A stretch of DNA of 64,000 bases from Flavobacterium sp. (GTDB lineage: Bacteria; Bacteroidota; Bacteroidia; Flavobacteriales; Flavobacteriaceae). The notes under the pieces are model-generated. The model was given only the letters and a program-made list of their open reading frames with translations, searched no databases and was not told the origin of the DNA. The DNA lies in contig NZ_JAGIAV010000004.1 of assembly GCF_017744675.1 (NCBI RefSeq), positions 809,033 to 873,032 on the forward strand. Reading direction: 5' to 3'. Positions 60,617 through 64,000 of the stretch are shown piece after piece (the stretch's first letter is position 1; each line of letters opens with the position of its first letter). Made by a program: the position numbers and the translations under genes.

Positions 60617-62407
60617 TTATTTATAGGTGCTTTTTGAACTTGGCCCTGTTCGGTTCCCCGGTATCACAGCTGAAATTATGAAATCAGGATAATTAACAGG
60701 AAGATTGGTTGAAGGTTTCAGGTGATGGATCTTAAACCAGTCTTTAAAATTAGGAGGTGGTTCTTTTGCTTTATCACTCAGTTCAAGAAGAACAAAAATT
60801 CCCAGCTGGTCATATCCTGAGGTATAGGTCTGGGCCTGTGCAATATAATTCTGCTCCAAGGCAGCCTTATCAGGTCTGAGGAGTGATTTCTTTAATTCGA
60901 TTGGAATGGTAATAACGTCTTTTTGATAAAGTATATCCACGCGTCCCCCGTCAACAAATTTTGCTCTCTCGTGCCCCAACCCATCAGCAATCTGGGAATG
61001 CTCGAAGAAAGAGATCATGCTCTCCTGCAGGTCCAGCTCGGATGCAGCCTGTCCTTTTCCGTTTGTTTCGGACTTACTGTAAAGGAATGAAAAACGGCTT
61101 TTATCATTGCCGACAAAAGTGAGTCTGGAATATCTGATAACTTCTTCGAGAATTTTCAGAAATGCTGTTTTTCTCTCCTGATCGTAATTGAGAAGCAGGG
61201 TATCTATCTCTAATGATAAAGAAAGATAAACCTGTTCTCCATAAATACTTCCGGTTTTAAAGGGCAGTTTATTGCTGATATCATTCTTGAGAAGATCGGC
61301 AATGGCTTTCTCCCAAGGCAGGTTTTTATTTATTATCTTCTTGTAGGCGGCAATTCCATCGTCCCCAAATTTCTGCTGCAGGGAAATCAACAGCTCGTAA
61401 TTTTCAGGACTAGGCTGCTCACCATCAGGGAAAAAACCCGTTAGTTTATCTATAAATTGCAAAAGGTCTTCTTTAGCTCCAGATTTTAACTTATGGAGCC
61501 TTTTCTTTTCTGCCTGAAGGTGGACTTTATAAATATGAGTTTCTACTGTACTGAAGAAATTGTCATCAATACTTTTCATGAGCCCTTTAGCATTACCCTT
61601 GAAACCACGGTATAAGCCAATTTCTGCATTGAGATCCATCAGAACGCGAACATTTGTGCTGAAATCCAGCCACTCTTCTGATGAGCGTAACATATCATAA
61701 GTGGATTTGATATTTCTTATCATTTTAAAAATAAGAAAATCAAGCTCCAGCCCGTCCCTTTCATAAAGGTTTCTGAGTAGCAGTGATTTTTCAAGAGCCG
61801 ATAGTTTTTCGTCTGAATCAGCGGCATTATCACCTATGGCGGCCAGTATCCATTCCAGCAGTAGCAGATAATAAGTCGCATCGTCACGATTTTCCACTGA
61901 ATCGGATGCTGCATGAAAATATCGCTGTGCATGTTGAATGTTTTCGGTCAGCTCTTTTATATCATTGCCGACTATATTTTCCGAAATGGCGAACAATCCC
62001 AGGCATATCAAGCACTGGCTGGCGATATCAGCATTGGGGCTATCAGAAAGCCCTTTAAGGTTTTCCTTTGTCTGCGCCGTGAATACCTCTGGAAAATAGG
62101 GCAGATATTTTAGGCTTATAATCAGCAGTTCCTCCTGATCGCTGTTCAAAAAATCATCAACCAGCCCGGCAGTTTTAAATCTGTTGGCCAGCATTCCCGT
62201 TAAGGTCAGGTCAATGATAATTTTAAAGCAGGTGCGTCTTACATAGAGGCTTGGGGAGTTCTCAGCTCCCAAAAACAGAACATCGGACATCTCCAATGCG
62301 CTTAACTGGCTGGCCTCATCACTGGTGTAAAAGTTATCTAAAAACAAAACCTGCTCAAAGATGCTTCCGGTTTTAAAAAGGTCTAAGTGCTTGTGATAAA
62401 TATTCAT
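60617..62407 (-). CDS. HEAT-like protein with C-terminal PD-(D/E)XK nuclease-like domain
   Basis: 596 residues. Residues 1-400 are helical and HEAT-like (SALEMSDVLFL, SLYVRRTCFKIIIDL). The C-terminal domain carries a PD-(D/E)XK-like core: GRVDILY with D491 and IPIELKK with E504 and K506, then QAQTYTSGYDQLGIFVLLEL. The stop of the upstream ATPase overlaps its start as TAATG, so the two are coupled. Codon use is visibly GC-richer than most of the window. Probably the effector of a defence module; the family name is unknown to me. Confidence 0.72.
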   Translation of the reverse strand: MNIYHKHLDLFKTGSIFEQVLFLDNFYTSDEASQLSALEMSDVLFLGAENSPSLYVRRTCFKIIIDLTLTGMLANRFKTAGLVDDFLNSDQEELLIISLKYLPYFPEVFTAQTKENLKGLSDSPNADIASQCLICLGLFAISENIVGNDIKELTENIQHAQRYFHAASDSVENRDDATYYLLLLEWILAAIGDNAADSDEKLSALEKSLLLRNLYERDGLELDFLIFKMIRNIKSTYDMLRSSEEWLDFSTNVRVLMDLNAEIGLYRGFKGNAKGLMKSIDDNFFSTVETHIYKVHLQAEKKRLHKLKSGAKEDLLQFIDKLTGFFPDGEQPSPENYELLISLQQKFGDDGIAAYKKIINKNLPWEKAIADLLKNDISNKLPFKTGSIYGEQVYLSLSLEIDTLLLNYDQERKTAFLKILEEVIRYSRLTFVGNDKSRFSFLYSKSETNGKGQAASELDLQESMISFFEHSQIADGLGHERAKFVDGGRVDILYQKDVITIPIELKKSLLRPDKAALEQNYIAQAQTYTSGYDQLGIFVLLELSDKAKEPPPNFKDWFKIHHLKPSTNLPVNYPDFIISAVIPGNRTGPSSKSTYK

Positions 62408-63999
62408 TAAAAAACAAATTCGTCTGCGTTTTTCTTAAAAGTGCGCTTCTCATCAGTGATCTCCGAGAATTCCCTTAAAGCTGAGCCCACAAATATCTGC
62501 AATTCATTTTCAAACCTGTCATTCACATTTTTAAAAATTTCCGCCAGGCCTTTAAGATGCTGGGGCACCATTTCTTCGCTTCCGGGTGAGTCAAATATCA
62601 GAAAGCGCGGATGCCTTCCTAGACTGTGCTCAATATCGAGCTGTATCAGACTGAGATAAAAAGCCAGTTTTGCCCTGAGTTTTTCACCTTCGCTCAAATC
62701 ATTAAAGCCGATCTGCACTTCATTCTGAGTGTAAATCAATTCATATTTTTCATTAATGCTGACTCTTGTTATGCTTTTTAAACCAAAGGCATTCACTTCT
62801 TTGAGTATAAGTGTCTCCAGTTTTTCTAAAATATCCTGATTTAACTTGTTTCTTTTTTTCTCCAGTGAAGAGAGTGCAAACTCCAAAACAGCTCTTTTTA
62901 GATTCAGGCTTTCAAACTCTTCTGAAACTGGACTGCTTTCGGCACGCCTTATTTCTTCAAGCTGGAAATCCAGAACAGCCTGCTCCTTTATAAGCTGTTC
63001 CTTCTTTTCGAGCTGCTCTTTGTTCTTTTCACGTTCTCTGCCTATCTGACCAATCTGTTCTTCTATTTCATTCATTCTTTTGTTGTCTGCTTCAACAGAA
63101 GGAAGCGAGGAAATTTTTTCATTGTAGTTTTCCACATTCTTTTTTGCCTCGCCAATCAGGACTTTTTTCTCATCCAGACTTTTAATTATTTTTTCCAGAC
63201 GCTGCTGATGCGTCGTAATTTCCTGCTGGATCTGAGCTGATTTCTGGGTAATTTCAGCCTGCTCTATCTTCTGATCCTTCGGTTCTTCCCCACACAGGCT
63301 GCAGATATGATTCTCTTTCTCCTTTTCCTTTTTAGACTCACTGACTGTGATCTCACAGTGAGGACAGGACTTTATATCCAGATTGGTAAAAAAGCTTTGG
63401 GACTGGATATAAAGCTCCATATTCAGCAACTGTCTGTGAAGCCTCACAATTTCAGCGTCCACTTTCTTCCGGTCACTCTTCAGGTTATCAGATTCATCTT
63501 CAATACGATTTTGTCTTGATTTTTCTGCCTGATAGGATTCTGTAAGCTCTCTATGCTCTTTTCTGACTCTGGCAACCCTTTGTTGAACCGCGGCATATTC
63601 CTCCATTAAAGGACGTTCCTGAAAAATGATTGCCGCATTCTGCGTTCCTGTTTGCAGTTCCGCTGTTACTTCCTTATACCTCTTCTCAAGTCCCGCTTTC
63701 AAAGATTTAGCACTATCAGCCTTTGTTCCGCTGACAAGCTTTAATTGTCCAAGACTGACATTCACGAGATCCTGCTGCACTTTTAGCATATTTATAGGAT
63801 AAGTGAGAGGCAGCCCCAGAACCATTTCGAAAATCTTTTTCCCCTGTAGCCCAATGCCTTCTTGTTCGAAGAATAAATGCTTATAATTGCTGGATTCCAG
63901 ATAAATTGATTTAAAATAGGTCGACCAGCTCAGACTTGAAGTATTTAGATCAACGGAATCCTTTGCGCTGTTTTTCTGGGTAAATTTTAGGACATAGTA
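62407..63999 (-). CDS. Rad50/SMC-like ATPase with zinc-binding cysteines (5' end beyond window)
   Basis: 530 residues are visible; the frame is open to the window edge, so the Walker A half lies upstream. A long coiled coil surrounds two CxxC pairs (CPHC and CSLC, 17 residues apart). The ABC signature LSEGEKLRAKLAFYLSLIQ is followed by Walker B with FLIFDSPGSEEM. This resembles Rad50/SMC-type ATPases of DNA-sensing defence systems. The true start is not the ATG at 63825. Overlaps the HEAT/nuclease gene by one base. Confidence 0.8.
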   Translation of the reverse strand, partial: YYVLKFTQKNSAKDSVDLNTSSLSWSTYFKSIYLESSNYKHLFFEQEGIGLQGKKIFEMVLGLPLTYPINMLKVQQDLVNVSLGQLKLVSGTKADSAKSLKAGLEKRYKEVTAELQTGTQNAAIIFQERPLMEEYAAVQQRVARVRKEHRELTESYQAEKSRQNRIEDESDNLKSDRKKVDAEIVRLHRQLLNMELYIQSQSFFTNLDIKSCPHCEITVSESKKEKEKENHICSLCGEEPKDQKIEQAEITQKSAQIQQEITTHQQRLEKIIKSLDEKKVLIGEAKKNVENYNEKISSLPSVEADNKRMNEIEEQIGQIGREREKNKEQLEKKEQLIKEQAVLDFQLEEIRRAESSPVSEEFESLNLKRAVLEFALSSLEKKRNKLNQDILEKLETLILKEVNAFGLKSITRVSINEKYELIYTQNEVQIGFNDLSEGEKLRAKLAFYLSLIQLDIEHSLGRHPRFLIFDSPGSEEMVPQHLKGLAEIFKNVNDRFENELQIFVGSALREFSEITDEKRTFKKNADEFVF

Positions 64000-64000
64000 T

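Noticed and set aside
62407..63825. Complete 472-residue protein starting at 63825
   Set aside because: The frame stays open to the window edge and the Walker A half of an SMC-like ATPase is missing, so the gene is truncated by the window.
60617..64000. Assignment as Lamassu or Wadjet
   Set aside because: The SMC-like ATPase fits loosely, but the HEAT/PD-(D/E)XK partner does not match components I can name, and the 5' genes are outside the window.

Overview
The window looks like the chromosome of a Flavobacterium (Bacteroidota, Flavobacteriaceae). It is AT-rich and has TAnnTTTG-type -7 promoter boxes, few Shine-Dalgarno sequences and some TTG starts. It carries a SusC/SusD polysaccharide locus, a chromosomal subclass B1 metallo-beta-lactamase and typical flavobacterial housekeeping genes (rpsF, priA, nadC, rlmH, folP, tpiA, prmA, clpS, kdsA, ackA, pta, corA). 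No rRNA, tRNA, CRISPR array, transposase or integrase was seen.

Layout. 1-6.6 kb: start of rpsF, a LytTR response regulator and a minus-strand run nadC / brkB / DUF2147 / metallo-beta-lactamase / priA. 6.6-13.3 kb: small metabolic and stress genes (DNA alkylation repair, pirin, OsmC, GNAT, secreted adenosine deaminase, ABM monooxygenase, rlmH, CHRD lipoprotein), with unusually many intergenic inverted repeats. 13.3-24 kb: lipoproteins, folP, DUF1599, a DoxX-type protein, thioredoxin, tpiA, an overlapping pair of unknown envelope proteins, prmA and clpS. 24-32 kb: sterol desaturase, lysoplasmalogenase, a lone HEPN-type accessory gene beside kdsA, an envelope protein, a YiiX-like hydrolase and a Coq4-like protein. 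32-48.5 kb: an M28 peptidase, then a polysaccharide utilisation locus with GH43, GDPD, GH3, esterase, GH144, SusD, SusC and a membrane-spanning LuxR-type regulator. GH144 with GH3 points to beta-1,2-glucan. 48.5-54.4 kb: DUF3995 gene, a mosaic scar, a possible SUKH gene, ackA, pta, corA. 54.5-64 kb: a lipoprotein, then an accessory island carrying an SF2 helicase with a nuclease-like C-terminus and two unknown small genes, and, in visibly more GC-rich DNA, a HEAT/PD-(D/E)XK protein coupled to a Rad50/SMC-like ATPase that runs off the window edge.

How genes work together. SusC/SusD import glucan fragments; GH144 and GH3 cut them to glucose, and the regulator next door probably senses them. Pta and AckA turn acetyl-CoA into acetate plus ATP. 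The two modules in the last 9 kb look like genome-defence systems and are the best candidates for something undescribed. The region between the PUL regulator and ackA shows a duplicated junction (53-bp copy of the ackA end fused to a copy of about 98 bp of the regulator start), which suggests a small-gene insertion slot.
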